DNA of 64,000 nt, from assembly GCF_000423325.1 (NCBI RefSeq), contig NZ_AUHT01000012.1, forward strand, positions 1 to 64,000, read 5' to 3'. Every line of letters starts with the position of its first letter. The stretch's first letter is position 1. The position numbers and the translations under genes are program-made. Origin of the DNA: Lysobacter defluvii IMMIB APB-9 = DSM 18482 (GTDB lineage Bacteria; Pseudomonadota; Gammaproteobacteria; Xanthomonadales; Xanthomonadaceae). The notes beneath the pieces were generated by a model. It was not told the origin of the DNA and did no database searches. It saw only the letters and a list, made by a program, of their open reading frames with translations. This document shows, in pieces, positions 56,092 through 64,000 of the stretch.

Positions 56092-57552
56092 TCAGTAGGA
56101 CAGGAAAGGATGCGGGCGTCGACGGAAGCGCCTGAGCGTGGCCACCGTCATGGTCCCCAGGACGAGGAACGCGGGTATCCAGGGCAGCGCCAGCAGGAGC
56201 AACCCTATCCCCGGTTCGCCTTCCAGCGAGGTGGCGTAGATGGTGCCTGCAAACGCCAGCAGGGCGACCGGACCTGCCAGCAGCAGCATCCTCCACCCGT
56301 TCATCCTCAGGCCCGCGATCGGACGGAGGCAGGCAAGCAGGGTCACCTGCAGGATGCCGGCGGCGGACAGCAACAGCATCAGCGCCGCGGCAGGCGAAAG
56401 GCCGACCAGGACGATCACGGCCGCCAGCAGCATGGCGAGAGAGGCTGCAAGGAGCGACGGCGGCAGGAGCACTGCCCGGAGCAGGTGCGCGCGCTGGAGC
56501 GCCGGAGTTCCCAGGCCGGGTAGCAGCGCCAGTTCGTCCAGTTCGGTCGAGCGGCGGACGTACAGGGCCTCCAGCCGCTGGCCGAACATCAGCACCATCA
56601 CGGCGGCGGCGCCGATTCCCGCACCGGCCAGCAGCGACAGGTCGGTTCCGTCCATGAAGCCCACCGCGGCCACGTAACCGAACGCTGCGGCGACCATTCC
56701 CACCTGCACCGCGATCTGCACCCGGGACAGTGGCGCGAACGGTGTGCCCAGCAGCGCGCGCACGCTGCGGACCGGATTGCCGGGGCCGGCGCCGGCGGTC
56801 TGCCCGGCAGGCCAGAACAAGTCCGGCATCTGGGCGTTGAGCTTGCCGCCGGAGTACCAGCCCCAGTCGGCACCCGGCTTCGCGCCGGACAACAGGGTCG
56901 GCTGCCACCAGGGTGAGAGGTGCTCGACCCCGCGATCCACGATCGCGCGCCAGCGCCACGCAGTCGCGACCAGCAACGGTGGCAGCGCCCAGGCGACGTC
57001 CACGAGGGACGGGCGCCACCTCAGTACGGCCAGGCCAGCCGGGAACACCAGGTCGAGCAGGCTGCCGAGGACGACCAGCATCGCCGGCGCCAGGCACAGC
57101 ACCAGGTACATGATGCGCGGCAGCATCGCCAGCAGCACGCCTGTGCAGGCCGCGGCCGCCAGGGCGCACAGTGCCATCCACGGGGGGACGCCAGCGGCCA
57201 CCAGCAACAAGGTGGGACCGACCACGCTGACCAGGAACGCCAGCGCACCCGCGCCGGCGAGCTCGCGCTGCAGACCCGGCACCAGGCCTTGCCTCGCTTC
57301 CACGTGGAGCAGGAGCAGCCTTGAAAACCACACGCCCCAGACCGCCGCCACGCCGCCCGCAGCCAGGAACACGCCGGCCGATGTCCGCTCGGACGGGTCG
57401 CCAAGCCACAACATCAGCGCCGACAGGAAGCCCAGTGCCAATCCCAGTGCCGCGGCGACGTAACGGAGGAGCGGCGGGGCCGCATGCGCCAGCAGCGCCG
57501 CGGCACCGGGAGAACTCCGTGCCGGTCGTGCGGGGAGGGCGTCCGCGCTCAT
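56092..57552 (-). CDS. ABC transporter permease-like membrane protein
   Basis: This is a 486-residue protein with about ten to twelve hydrophobic helices and one large polar loop in the middle (about residues 225-280, with WGWYSGGKLNAQMPDLF). It overlaps by 4 bp the ATP-binding gene upstream, so it is the membrane partner of that exporter. It has no recognisable ABC-2 signature, but size and context fit a permease of a YtrA-regulated system. Confidence 0.72.
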   Translation of the reverse strand: MSADALPARPARSSPGAAALLAHAAPPLLRYVAAALGLALGFLSALMLWLGDPSERTSAGVFLAAGGVAAVWGVWFSRLLLLHVEARQGLVPGLQRELAGAGALAFLVSVVGPTLLLVAAGVPPWMALCALAAAACTGVLLAMLPRIMYLVLCLAPAMLVVLGSLLDLVFPAGLAVLRWRPSLVDVAWALPPLLVATAWRWRAIVDRGVEHLSPWWQPTLLSGAKPGADWGWYSGGKLNAQMPDLFWPAGQTAGAGPGNPVRSVRALLGTPFAPLSRVQIAVQVGMVAAAFGYVAAVGFMDGTDLSLLAGAGIGAAAVMVLMFGQRLEALYVRRSTELDELALLPGLGTPALQRAHLLRAVLLPPSLLAASLAMLLAAVIVLVGLSPAAALMLLLSAAGILQVTLLACLRPIAGLRMNGWRMLLLAGPVALLAFAGTIYATSLEGEPGIGLLLLALPWIPAFLVLGTMTVATLRRFRRRPHPFLSY

Positions 57553-58487
57553 CCTGCCACCTCCACGAACAGGTCCTCCAGCGACAGCACCTCGCGGCGG
57601 ACGCCCGGGGCGTGGGCGAGCGCGGGCCACGGCTCGTCCTCTCCACGCACCAGCACCACGCTCAGCCCTCCATAGGGATTGGGGCGGCGCGCCACTTCAC
57701 CTGGTACCCGGCCCACGAGCTGGTCGGCCGCGCCGTCCGGCACGTGCAGGCGCAGGTGGCGCTCCTTGAGGCTGTCGAGTTCGCTCTGCAGCAGCATCCG
57801 CCCCTTGTGCATGAAGGCCACGTGCGAAGCGACCCGCTCCAGGTCGGACACGATGTGGGTCGAGAACAGGACGGTGGTCCCGAACTCGCCGGCGCGGGTG
57901 GCGATCTCGCGCAGCAGCTCGCGGCGAGCCACGGGGTCCAGCGCCGCGCCCGGCTCGTCGAGCACCAGCAGCTCCGGCTGGCTGGCCAGCGCGCGGATGA
58001 TCGCCACGCGCTGGCGCTCGCCGGGCGAGAGCCTGGCGAGCAGCTGGTTGGGCGGAAGCTCCCACCGGTCCAGCGTGCTGCGAACGAACCCCGCGTCCCA
58101 CTTCGGATAGAAACGGCCGACGAAGTCGAGCATGTCAGCGACCTTCAACCACGACAGCGCCTCGGGCTGCTGCGGCACGTAGCCGAGCCGCTGCTTCACC
58201 GCGTCCCCCATGGCCAGTGCGGGCCGGCCCCAGATCCGTGCCTCGCCCGAGTCCGGTTCCATCAGCCCGAGCAGCGTGCGGATGAGCGTGGACTTGCCTG
58301 CGCCATTGCGGCCGATCAGGCCGAGGACCGCTCCGGGCTCGAGCTCGAGGGACACGCCGTCCAGCGCCGCATGGCCGCCGTAGTGTTTCTCCAGTGCCCG
58401 TGCCGACAGCGGAATACCGGCCTCGCCTGCAAGGTCGGCGGGTGCCGCGACCGCGGCTTCGTGGAAATCGGCGATCGTTGCGTTCAT
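57549..58487 (-). CDS. ABC transporter ATP-binding protein
   Basis: This is a 312-residue ATPase: LIGRNGAGKSTLIRTLLG is Walker A, LLARLSPGERQRVAIIRALA the signature (LSPGE variant of LSGGQ), LLVLDEPGAALDP Walker B, and FSTHIVSDLERVASH the H-loop. The C-terminal 90 residues are a regulatory extension seen in bacitracin/YtrB-type exporters. It overlaps by 4 bp both the GntR gene before it and the permease gene after it. Confidence 0.93.
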   Translation of the reverse strand: MNATIADFHEAAVAAPADLAGEAGIPLSARALEKHYGGHAALDGVSLELEPGAVLGLIGRNGAGKSTLIRTLLGLMEPDSGEARIWGRPALAMGDAVKQRLGYVPQQPEALSWLKVADMLDFVGRFYPKWDAGFVRSTLDRWELPPNQLLARLSPGERQRVAIIRALASQPELLVLDEPGAALDPVARRELLREIATRAGEFGTTVLFSTHIVSDLERVASHVAFMHKGRMLLQSELDSLKERHLRLHVPDGAADQLVGRVPGEVARRPNPYGGLSVVLVRGEDEPWPALAHAPGVRREVLSLEDLFVEVAG

Positions 58488-58879
58488 CGGTTTTCCCCTT
58501 CCAGTTCCATCATCCGCCGCAGCCGGTCCAGGACCTCCGCGGCGGCCAGTTCCAGTTCCCCCGCCTGGCGCGCCACGGCGACCAGCGACGGCTCGATGAG
58601 TTCCCAGCGGGCGTCCGCCCCGGAGCTGGTGGCCTGCTGCGCCACCGCCATGCCCTTCCCGCGCCGGCGCACCAGCAAGCCCTCGGTTTCCAGCTGGCTG
58701 TAGGCCTTGGAGACGGTCATCGGGTTGATCGCGTGCGCCGCGGCGACCTCCCGCACCGAGGGCAGCTCGTCGCCGGCCGACAGCTGCCCTCCCGCGACGA
58801 GCCGGCGCACCTGGTCCATGATCTGGCGGTAGATCGGCTCCGGCGCCCCGGGCTGGATGTGAAGCATCTCTGCGTCCAT
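58484..58879 (-). CDS. YtrA-subfamily GntR transcription regulator
   Basis: This is a 131-residue protein: a GntR winged helix (PIYRQIMDQVRRLVAGGQL, LPSVREVAAAHAINPMTVSK, AYSQLETEGLLVRRRGKGM) and a short helical tail, the YtrA layout. Such repressors control their own ABC exporter operon and respond to cell-envelope antibiotics or unknown effectors. The ATG at 58879 is the last base of its operator palindrome; the next gene overlaps the stop. Confidence 0.92.
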   Translation of the reverse strand: MDAEMLHIQPGAPEPIYRQIMDQVRRLVAGGQLSAGDELPSVREVAAAHAINPMTVSKAYSQLETEGLLVRRRGKGMAVAQQATSSGADARWELIEPSLVAVARQAGELELAAAEVLDRLRRMMELEGENR

Positions 58880-58915
58880 GTGTATTACTAAGCCAATACA
58901 CACGAGCGTTGTCAA
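58879..58915 (-). promoter_or_regulatory. GntR (YtrA-type) operator and promoter
   Basis: TGTGTATT (58879-58886) and AATACACA (58895-58902) form a perfect 8-bp inverted repeat with an 8-nt spacer, touching the GntR start codon. On the - strand TTGACA (58910-58915) is a perfect -35; a weak -10 (TTAGTA, 18-bp spacing) lies inside the palindrome. Binding would block both RNA polymerase and the ribosome entry point, which fits auto-repression of the exporter operon. Confidence 0.75.
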
Positions 58916-58965
58916 GCGGCTTGCTTGCGTTAGGCTCACGCCTTCCCGTGAATCGGCGAGACGAG

Positions 58966-59850
58966 ATGAAGACACTGCTTCCGGCGCTGCTCCTCCCGAT
59001 GCTGCTGGGCTGCGCCCAGGACACCACGGCCCCGCAGGGGGATTCCTCGACCGCGCAGACAGTGGAGGCGGCCACGCCGCCGGGGACCGCCACCGAAGCG
59101 CGCACCGAGGCCCCCACCCTGGCCGAGGTCGTCGCCGGTGACTGGCGCAGTGATGAGAACCGCGCGCGCGACGAGCACCGCCACCCGGTGGAGACGCTGG
59201 AGTTCTTCGGCGTGGAGCCGGCCCACAGCGTGGTCGAGATCACCCCCGGCGGTGGCTGGTACGCGGAGATCCTTGCCCCGTACCTGTACGAGCGGGGGCG
59301 GTACGTGGCCGCGGTGGTCGACCCGGAGACGTTGCCCGAGGACGGCCGCGACTACCACCAGCGCCAGCGCCACAACCTGGAGCAGCGGTTCTCCGAAGCT
59401 CCGGAGCAGTTCAGCCGCGCGGGCATGGTCGCCTACGATCCGGCCGCGCCGGTGTTCGGCGAACCGGGCAGCGCGGACGTGGTAGTGACCTTCCGCAACG
59501 TGCACAACTGGCTTTCCAACGGACAGGCCGAAGGCATGTTCGAGGGCTTCCACGAGGTCCTGCGCCCCGGCGGCGTGCTGGGCGTGGTGGAGCACCGCGC
59601 GTCCGCGGCATCGAAGGACGGCAGCGGCTACGTCGCGCAGGACCGAATCGTGGAATTGGCCACACAGGCTGGCTTCGTGTTGGAGGAGGCCAGCGAGATC
59701 AATGCGAATCCGCGCGACACCGCGGACCACCCCAATGGCGTCTGGACACTGCCCCCGACCAACAATCATGACGAGGCGGACGCCGCGCGGTACGCCGACA
59801 TCGGGGAGAGCGACCGGATGACGCTGCGTTTCCGCAAGCCGCTCGAGTGA
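58966..59850 (+). CDS. Exported lipoprotein with a class I methyltransferase-like domain
   Basis: This is a 294-residue protein. The signal peptide MKTLLPALLLPMLLGC ends in a lipobox Cys at 16. After a Thr/Ala linker (to about residue 60) it has a COG4798-type methyltransferase fold: VVEITPGGGWYAEILAPYL as motif I, VVVTFRNVHNWLSNG as motif IV, and LRPGGVLGVVEHRAS. An exported SAM-dependent fold is odd because no periplasmic SAM supply is known. ATG 58966 follows GAGACGAG. It is divergent from the GntR gene. Confidence 0.82.
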   Translation: MKTLLPALLLPMLLGCAQDTTAPQGDSSTAQTVEAATPPGTATEARTEAPTLAEVVAGDWRSDENRARDEHRHPVETLEFFGVEPAHSVVEITPGGGWYAEILAPYLYERGRYVAAVVDPETLPEDGRDYHQRQRHNLEQRFSEAPEQFSRAGMVAYDPAAPVFGEPGSADVVVTFRNVHNWLSNGQAEGMFEGFHEVLRPGGVLGVVEHRASAASKDGSGYVAQDRIVELATQAGFVLEEASEINANPRDTADHPNGVWTLPPTNNHDEADAARYADIGESDRMTLRFRKPLE

Positions 59851-59957
59851 GGCCTGGCGCGGCAACTTGAAGCGTTCAGCGAAGGGGGACCGGTGTCACG
59901 CCGCAGGCCGCTGGTTCTGGTAGTTTCCCGTTCAGCTGGGTGAATACGCAGGTACAC

Positions 59958-61052
59958 ATGGACAGGGCCGTTGCCTCCGCGGGTCGCATCCTGGTCGTCG
60001 ATGACCAGCCCGCCAACCTGCGGGTCGTCAGCACGCTGCTCGGGCGCGAAGGCTACGCGGTCGATACCGCCGAAAACGGCGAGCGCGCGCTGGAGCTGTA
60101 TGCACAGTGCACCCCGGACCTGATCCTGCTGGACATGATGATGCCCGGCATGGACGGCTTCGAGGTGCTTGAGGCGCTGCGCCAGCGGCGGCTGGTGGTG
60201 CCGGTGGTGTTCGTGACCGCGGCGCATGACCGGGACCTGCTGCTGCGCGCCTTCGACGCGGGCGTGGTGGACTACGTGACCAAGCCCTTCCTCCCCGAAG
60301 AACTGCTGGCTCGGGTCAATGCCCATATCGGCCTCAAGCTCACCCGTGACCGCCTGGAGCGCGTCGCCCGCGAGCGCGAGGAGCTGGTCAACCTCGTTGC
60401 CCACGACCTCAAGAACCCGCTGTCGAGCGTGCTGTTCGCCAGCGACATCCTGCGCCAGGAGGGCTGCCGTCCCGAGCGCATCCCGCGCTACCTGCAGATG
60501 ATCCACGAGAGCGCCGACGACGCACTCGGCTACATCCGCCATTACCTGGAGAGCCGCGGCGATGGCGGTCCTCGCGCTGCCGCCGACGCTCGCGCCAGCC
60601 TGCGCGAGACGCTGGAGTGGCTGCAACAGCGTTACGAGATCCAGCTGGACGCACGCGGCATCCAGCTGCAGCTGTCATTGCCCACCGCCGACGCGGCGTT
60701 CGTAGCCATCGACGGCCGGGTCCTGCGCCAGCTGGGCGAAAACCTGGTCACCAACGCGATGAAGTACGCGCCCGGCGGCGAGCTGCTGCTGGCCGGGCGT
60801 CCCGGGGCGCCGGGCTACCTGCAGCTGGTCGCCGCTGATCGCGGCCCGGGGATCCCGCCGGCGAAGCAGCGCGAGTTGTTCAAGCCGTTCACCCGGCTGC
60901 AGGACGGCGACGACGGGATCTCGAGTGGACTGGGGCTTTCGCTGGCCAAGCGTATCGTGACCAATGCCGGGGGCCAGCTCTGGTATGAAGACCGCCCCGG
61001 CGGCGGGGCGGTCTTCGTGATCGAGCTTCCCGAGGTGGCGGCCGAGGCCTGA
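59958..61052 (+). CDS. Receiver-histidine kinase hybrid protein
   Basis: This is a 364-residue soluble protein. The receiver domain (about residues 8-125) has VVDDQPANLRVV, LILLDMMMPGMDGFEV with the phospho-Asp, and VDYVTKPF. A short coiled linker precedes LVNLVAHDLKNPLSSVLFAS, the His box, and an ATPase domain with ENLVTNAMKYAPGG (N box), ADRGPGIPP (G1) and SGLGLSLAKRIV (G2). The order receiver then kinase suggests it is fed by another kinase. ATG 59958; a GTG at 59940 is possible. Confidence 0.9.
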   Translation: MDRAVASAGRILVVDDQPANLRVVSTLLGREGYAVDTAENGERALELYAQCTPDLILLDMMMPGMDGFEVLEALRQRRLVVPVVFVTAAHDRDLLLRAFDAGVVDYVTKPFLPEELLARVNAHIGLKLTRDRLERVAREREELVNLVAHDLKNPLSSVLFASDILRQEGCRPERIPRYLQMIHESADDALGYIRHYLESRGDGGPRAAADARASLRETLEWLQQRYEIQLDARGIQLQLSLPTADAAFVAIDGRVLRQLGENLVTNAMKYAPGGELLLAGRPGAPGYLQLVAADRGPGIPPAKQRELFKPFTRLQDGDDGISSGLGLSLAKRIVTNAGGQLWYEDRPGGGAVFVIELPEVAAEA

Positions 61053-61059
61053 GCGGGCC

Positions 61060-61449
61060 CTAGCGGCCGACCGGCGCCTGCCGGACGTGCGGCGCGCCCT
61101 CCCTGCTCGCGTTGCCTTCGCCGTCCAGGCGCCGGGCGCTGCCCTCGTAGGTGTTCCCGTTGCGGGCCTGCTGCTTCCTGCGGCGCTGCGCCGCGTACCA
61201 CAGCAGTCCGGCACCGGCGACGGTGGCCGCGAGCACCGCCGGATGGCGGCGGGCGAAGCCCCCGGCCGCCTTGGCGCCGGTTCGCATGGCGCCCAGGGCC
61301 ACGCCGGTTTCCAGCAATCCGCCGGCGCGGCTGGGAAGCGCACCGCGGAGGCGGTTGCCCATGTCGTCCGGAATGGCGTGCCGGATGCGGTCGCCGACGT
61401 CGCCGGCGAAGTCCAGGGCCCGGTCGGAGATGCGGTCGAATCGGCTCAT
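61060..61449 (-). CDS. Hypothetical protein with one membrane segment
   Basis: This is a 129-residue protein. The N-terminal helical part (MSRFDRISDRALDFAGDVGD) is followed by a Gly/Ala-rich region, a hydrophobic segment (HPAVLAATVAGAGLLWYAA) and a basic, disordered C-terminus. I do not recognise a family. It is convergent with the hybrid kinase gene, 7 bp apart. ATG 61449 fits AGGAA upstream better than an ATG 33 nt before. Confidence 0.6.
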   Translation of the reverse strand: MSRFDRISDRALDFAGDVGDRIRHAIPDDMGNRLRGALPSRAGGLLETGVALGAMRTGAKAAGGFARRHPAVLAATVAGAGLLWYAAQRRRKQQARNGNTYEGSARRLDGEGNASREGAPHVRQAPVGR

Positions 61450-61540
61450 CACAGAGTTCCTGGCAAGGGGAGATGCACGCATTCTGTCGCCAGCGGCGTT
61501 CTTCCCGCGTGAGCCGCGCGCGCGCAGGCTGAACGGAAGG

Positions 61541-64000
61541 TCAGCGCGGGCGCGGCTTCGCGCGGTGGGTGGCGGTCGCCGTCCAGGGGTCCTCCGGCCA
61601 CGGATGCCTGGGGTAGCGGCCCTTCATCTCCTTGCGCACCTCCGGATAGGTGCGCTCCCAGAAGCCGCGCAGGTCGCGGGTGACCTGCAGCGGGCGGCCG
61701 CCTGGGGAGAGCAGGTGAAGCATCAGCGGCACCCGGCCGCCGGCGATGGATGGCGTCTCGGCCAGGCCGAAAAGCTCCTGCAGCTTGACGGCAAGCACTG
61801 GCTCCACCGGCTCGCCCGTCGCCTCGTCGAACGCATAGTCGACCGGCCGCTCCAGTCCCGATGGCACCGTCACGCGCGCGGGTGCGAGGTGGTCGAGTTC
61901 ACGCTGCAGGTTCCAGTCCAGCCGGGTGCGCAGCGCGCCAGCGAAGGCGTCCGCGCCGAGTGCATCCAGCCGGCTCATCCCCTCCATCGCCGGTTGCAGC
62001 CACTCCGGTGCGGAGTCCAGCAACGCCGAGTCGGAGAGGTCGGGCAGTCCGAGTTCCGGCATCCACGCGCGCAGACTGCGCACGCGGGCGCGCCACTGCT
62101 CCAGCGCCGGCGTCCAGGGCAGGGCGCCGATGCCCAGCTGGCGGACCGCGTCGACCAGAGCCTCGGCGTAGCGGCTGCGGTCCGGTGTCGGCAACGGATG
62201 GCGCTCCAGCACGATGCCGTCGAAGCGCCGCTCGCGGACCGCGACGATGCGGCGCGCGTCCCCGTCCCAGCGGACCTCGTCGGCCTCGGTGAAGCGCCCG
62301 GGCCATTCGCGCTGGAGCCGTTCCGGATCCAGCGGTGCCGCCTGGAGGATGCGGGCCTGGCCACGGTCGCTGGCCGAGGGCAGGCGCAGGTCGGCGACCA
62401 CCAGCCACGGCTCCCCGCGAAGGTTGCTGTCGGGGAGCAGCACGGCACTGCGCCCGCTGGCGAGCTGGTAGCGCTCCGGGTCGCTTGGATGCTGGCGGGC
62501 GATGCGCTCGGGAAACGCGTGCGCGAGCAGGCCACCCAGCAAGTGGACGGGGGCTTCCGTGGGCCCACTCGCCTCAAGCCGCAGCCGGCGCCGCCACTGG
62601 CGGGCGAGGACGTCGATCGCGGCGAGTGCACCGGCATTCCCGGCTGCGGAAACGGCACGCCCCCCGGCGCGGAACCCGGCGAGGGCGCGCCACCGGGCCG
62701 GGAGCGCATCACCGCCGCCGCGCAGCGGGTCGCGTGATTCCAGAAGCGCCGCCAGGTCGCAGGCCAGCGCCTGCTCCCGCGGGTCGGAAGGGGCCAGCAG
62801 CATCGCCGCCAGACGCGGATGCGTACCCAGGCCGAGCATGCGCCGTCCCAGTTCCGTCAGCGCGGAGCCCTGCAGCGCGCCCAACTGCGCCAGCAGTCCT
62901 CGCGCCGCGGAGAGCGCGCCCGGTGGCGGCGGGTCGACGAAGCGCAGCCGGTCCGACCCCCACGCGGCCAGCTCGAGGGCCAGCCCCGCCAGGTCCACCT
63001 GCGCGATCTCCGGTCGGCGCTGCGGCTCGAGGCGTTGCGACTGGGGCCACAGCCGATAGGCCCAGCCTTCCGCGACGCGTCCGGCACGGCCGGCCCGCTG
63101 GTCGGCCGAGGCCTGGCTGATCGCCACCACGTCCAGTCGCGAAAACCCGCTGTTGGGGTCGAAGCGCGGCTCGCGCGCCAGGCCGCTGTCGACCACCACC
63201 CGGACGCCGGGGAGGGTGACGCTGGATTCGGCGACGTTGGTCGAAAGCACCACCCGCCGCGTGCCTGCGCCGGCCGGCTGCAGTACCCGCGACTGCAGTT
63301 CCACGGGAAGCTCGCCGTGCAGGGCGACCGCTTCCACGTCCGAGGGCACCCGGCCCGCGAGCAGCGCCTGCACGCGGCCGATCTCTCGCTGCCCCGGCAG
63401 GAACACCAGCACATCACCCGGATGGGCGGCCAGCGCGTGCTCGATGGCACGCACCACCTGGTGCTCCGTCTTTTCCTCGCGCCGGGCCGGGAAGTGCGAC
63501 ACCTCGACGGGGTAGCTGCGGCCAGCGCTCGACAGCCGCGGGGAGTCGATCAACGCTGACAGGCGCTCCCCGTCCAGCGTCGCCGACATCACCACGATGC
63601 GCAGTTCCTCGCGCAGCCCCGACTGCACGTCGAGCGCCAGCGCCAGTCCCAGGTCGCCTGCGAGATGGCGCTCGTGGAACTCGTCGAACAGCACCGCGCC
63701 GACGCCTTGGAGCGCCGGATCGTCCTGGATCATCCGGGTCAGGATCCCTTCGGTGACCACCTCGATGCGTGTATCCGCCGAAGTCCGGTTCTCGAACCGG
63801 ATGCGGTAGCCCACCGTCGCCCCGACCTCCTCCCCCAGCGCCTGTGCCATGAACCGCGCGGCCGCCCGTGCCGCCACCCGCCGCGGCTCCAGCATGAGGA
63901 TCCGCCGTCCTTCCAGCCACGGCGCGTCGAGCAGCGCCAGCGGCACGCGGGTGGTCTTGCCGGCCCCGGGCGGCGCCTCCAGCACCAGCCTCGGGTGCTT
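61541..64000 (-). CDS. hrpB: ATP-dependent RNA helicase HrpB, 5' end beyond the window
   Basis: At least 819 residues are present; the start lies past 64000, as the frame stays open with KHPRLVLEAPPGAGKTTRVP at the edge. GAGKTT is motif I, LFDEFHERHLAGDL the DEAH-type motif II, VMSATLDGERL motif III, and QRAGRAGRVAEGWAYRLW motif VI. The HrpB-specific C-terminus (AKLQELFGLAET-like VKLQELFGLAETPSIAGGRV and PEVRKEMKGRYPRHPWPEDP) is intact. Its cellular role in most bacteria is not settled. Confidence 0.95.
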   Translation of the reverse strand, partial: KHPRLVLEAPPGAGKTTRVPLALLDAPWLEGRRILMLEPRRVAARAAARFMAQALGEEVGATVGYRIRFENRTSADTRIEVVTEGILTRMIQDDPALQGVGAVLFDEFHERHLAGDLGLALALDVQSGLREELRIVVMSATLDGERLSALIDSPRLSSAGRSYPVEVSHFPARREEKTEHQVVRAIEHALAAHPGDVLVFLPGQREIGRVQALLAGRVPSDVEAVALHGELPVELQSRVLQPAGAGTRRVVLSTNVAESSVTLPGVRVVVDSGLAREPRFDPNSGFSRLDVVAISQASADQRAGRAGRVAEGWAYRLWPQSQRLEPQRRPEIAQVDLAGLALELAAWGSDRLRFVDPPPPGALSAARGLLAQLGALQGSALTELGRRMLGLGTHPRLAAMLLAPSDPREQALACDLAALLESRDPLRGGGDALPARWRALAGFRAGGRAVSAAGNAGALAAIDVLARQWRRRLRLEASGPTEAPVHLLGGLLAHAFPERIARQHPSDPERYQLASGRSAVLLPDSNLRGEPWLVVADLRLPSASDRGQARILQAAPLDPERLQREWPGRFTEADEVRWDGDARRIVAVRERRFDGIVLERHPLPTPDRSRYAEALVDAVRQLGIGALPWTPALEQWRARVRSLRAWMPELGLPDLSDSALLDSAPEWLQPAMEGMSRLDALGADAFAGALRTRLDWNLQRELDHLAPARVTVPSGLERPVDYAFDEATGEPVEPVLAVKLQELFGLAETPSIAGGRVPLMLHLLSPGGRPLQVTRDLRGFWERTYPEVRKEMKGRYPRHPWPEDPWTATATHRAKPRPR

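Overview
The window is GC-rich DNA, densely packed with genes, from the chromosome of a gammaproteobacterium. Three things point to the Xanthomonadaceae/Lysobacteraceae (Xanthomonas-Lysobacter-Luteimonas type): the gene set (tatABC-RDD, glyQ-glyS, tamA-tamB, bioB-F-H-C, monomeric icd), the attC type of the integron, and the short palindromic repeats between genes. The genus cannot be fixed from the sequence alone.

Region 1 (1-2952) is the distal end of a chromosomal integron. Six short cassettes, all on the + strand and visibly lower in GC than the rest, are separated by five attC sites. They encode a NYN-type RNase-like protein, two unrecognised soluble proteins, two small membrane proteins and a secreted protein. 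The integrase and attI are not in the window and should lie to the left. A frameshifted gene remnant (3063-3226) marks the border with the stable chromosome.

Region 2 (3243-18865) holds small envelope proteins (one with a TatA-like N-terminus and a SHOCT tail), an SGNH esterase lipoprotein, yghU, a large cadherin-like lipoprotein, ttcA, rdgC, a YgjP metallopeptidase flanked by inverted REP-like palindromes, hemH with an alpha/beta hydrolase, a SYLF protein, tatABC with an RDD protein, two BPSS1780 paralogues and a glutamine amidotransferase.

Region 3 (18935-34745) holds glyQ, a 79-residue membrane protein and glyS with start-stop overlaps; the tamA-tamB outer-membrane assembly pair; an SDR with a histone-like tail; a divergent LytTR regulator/acyltransferase pair; a sialidase-like lipoprotein; and mnmG.

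Region 4 (34746-35169) is the only gene-free stretch over 300 bp. It holds a near-consensus sigma-54 promoter followed by a strongly folded RNA of about 113 nt that ends in a textbook terminator. This looks like a sigma-54-dependent small RNA and is the best candidate for something undescribed.

Region 5 (35170-64000) holds two envelope proteins, an EmrE-family exporter, the biotin cluster bioB-bioF-bioH-bioC, comF, ubiA, tRNA-Arg(CCG), a cytochrome c5, zapE, queF, LysM and porin-like envelope proteins, an M20 peptidase, sugE under a guanidine-II riboswitch, a CsaA-like protein, icd, a YtrA-type GntR regulator with its ABC exporter and a visible operator, an exported methyltransferase-like lipoprotein, a receiver-histidine kinase, and the truncated hrpB.

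Across the window many genes carry a -10-like hexamer 6-9 nt before the ATG and lack a Shine-Dalgarno sequence, which suggests frequent leaderless transcription.
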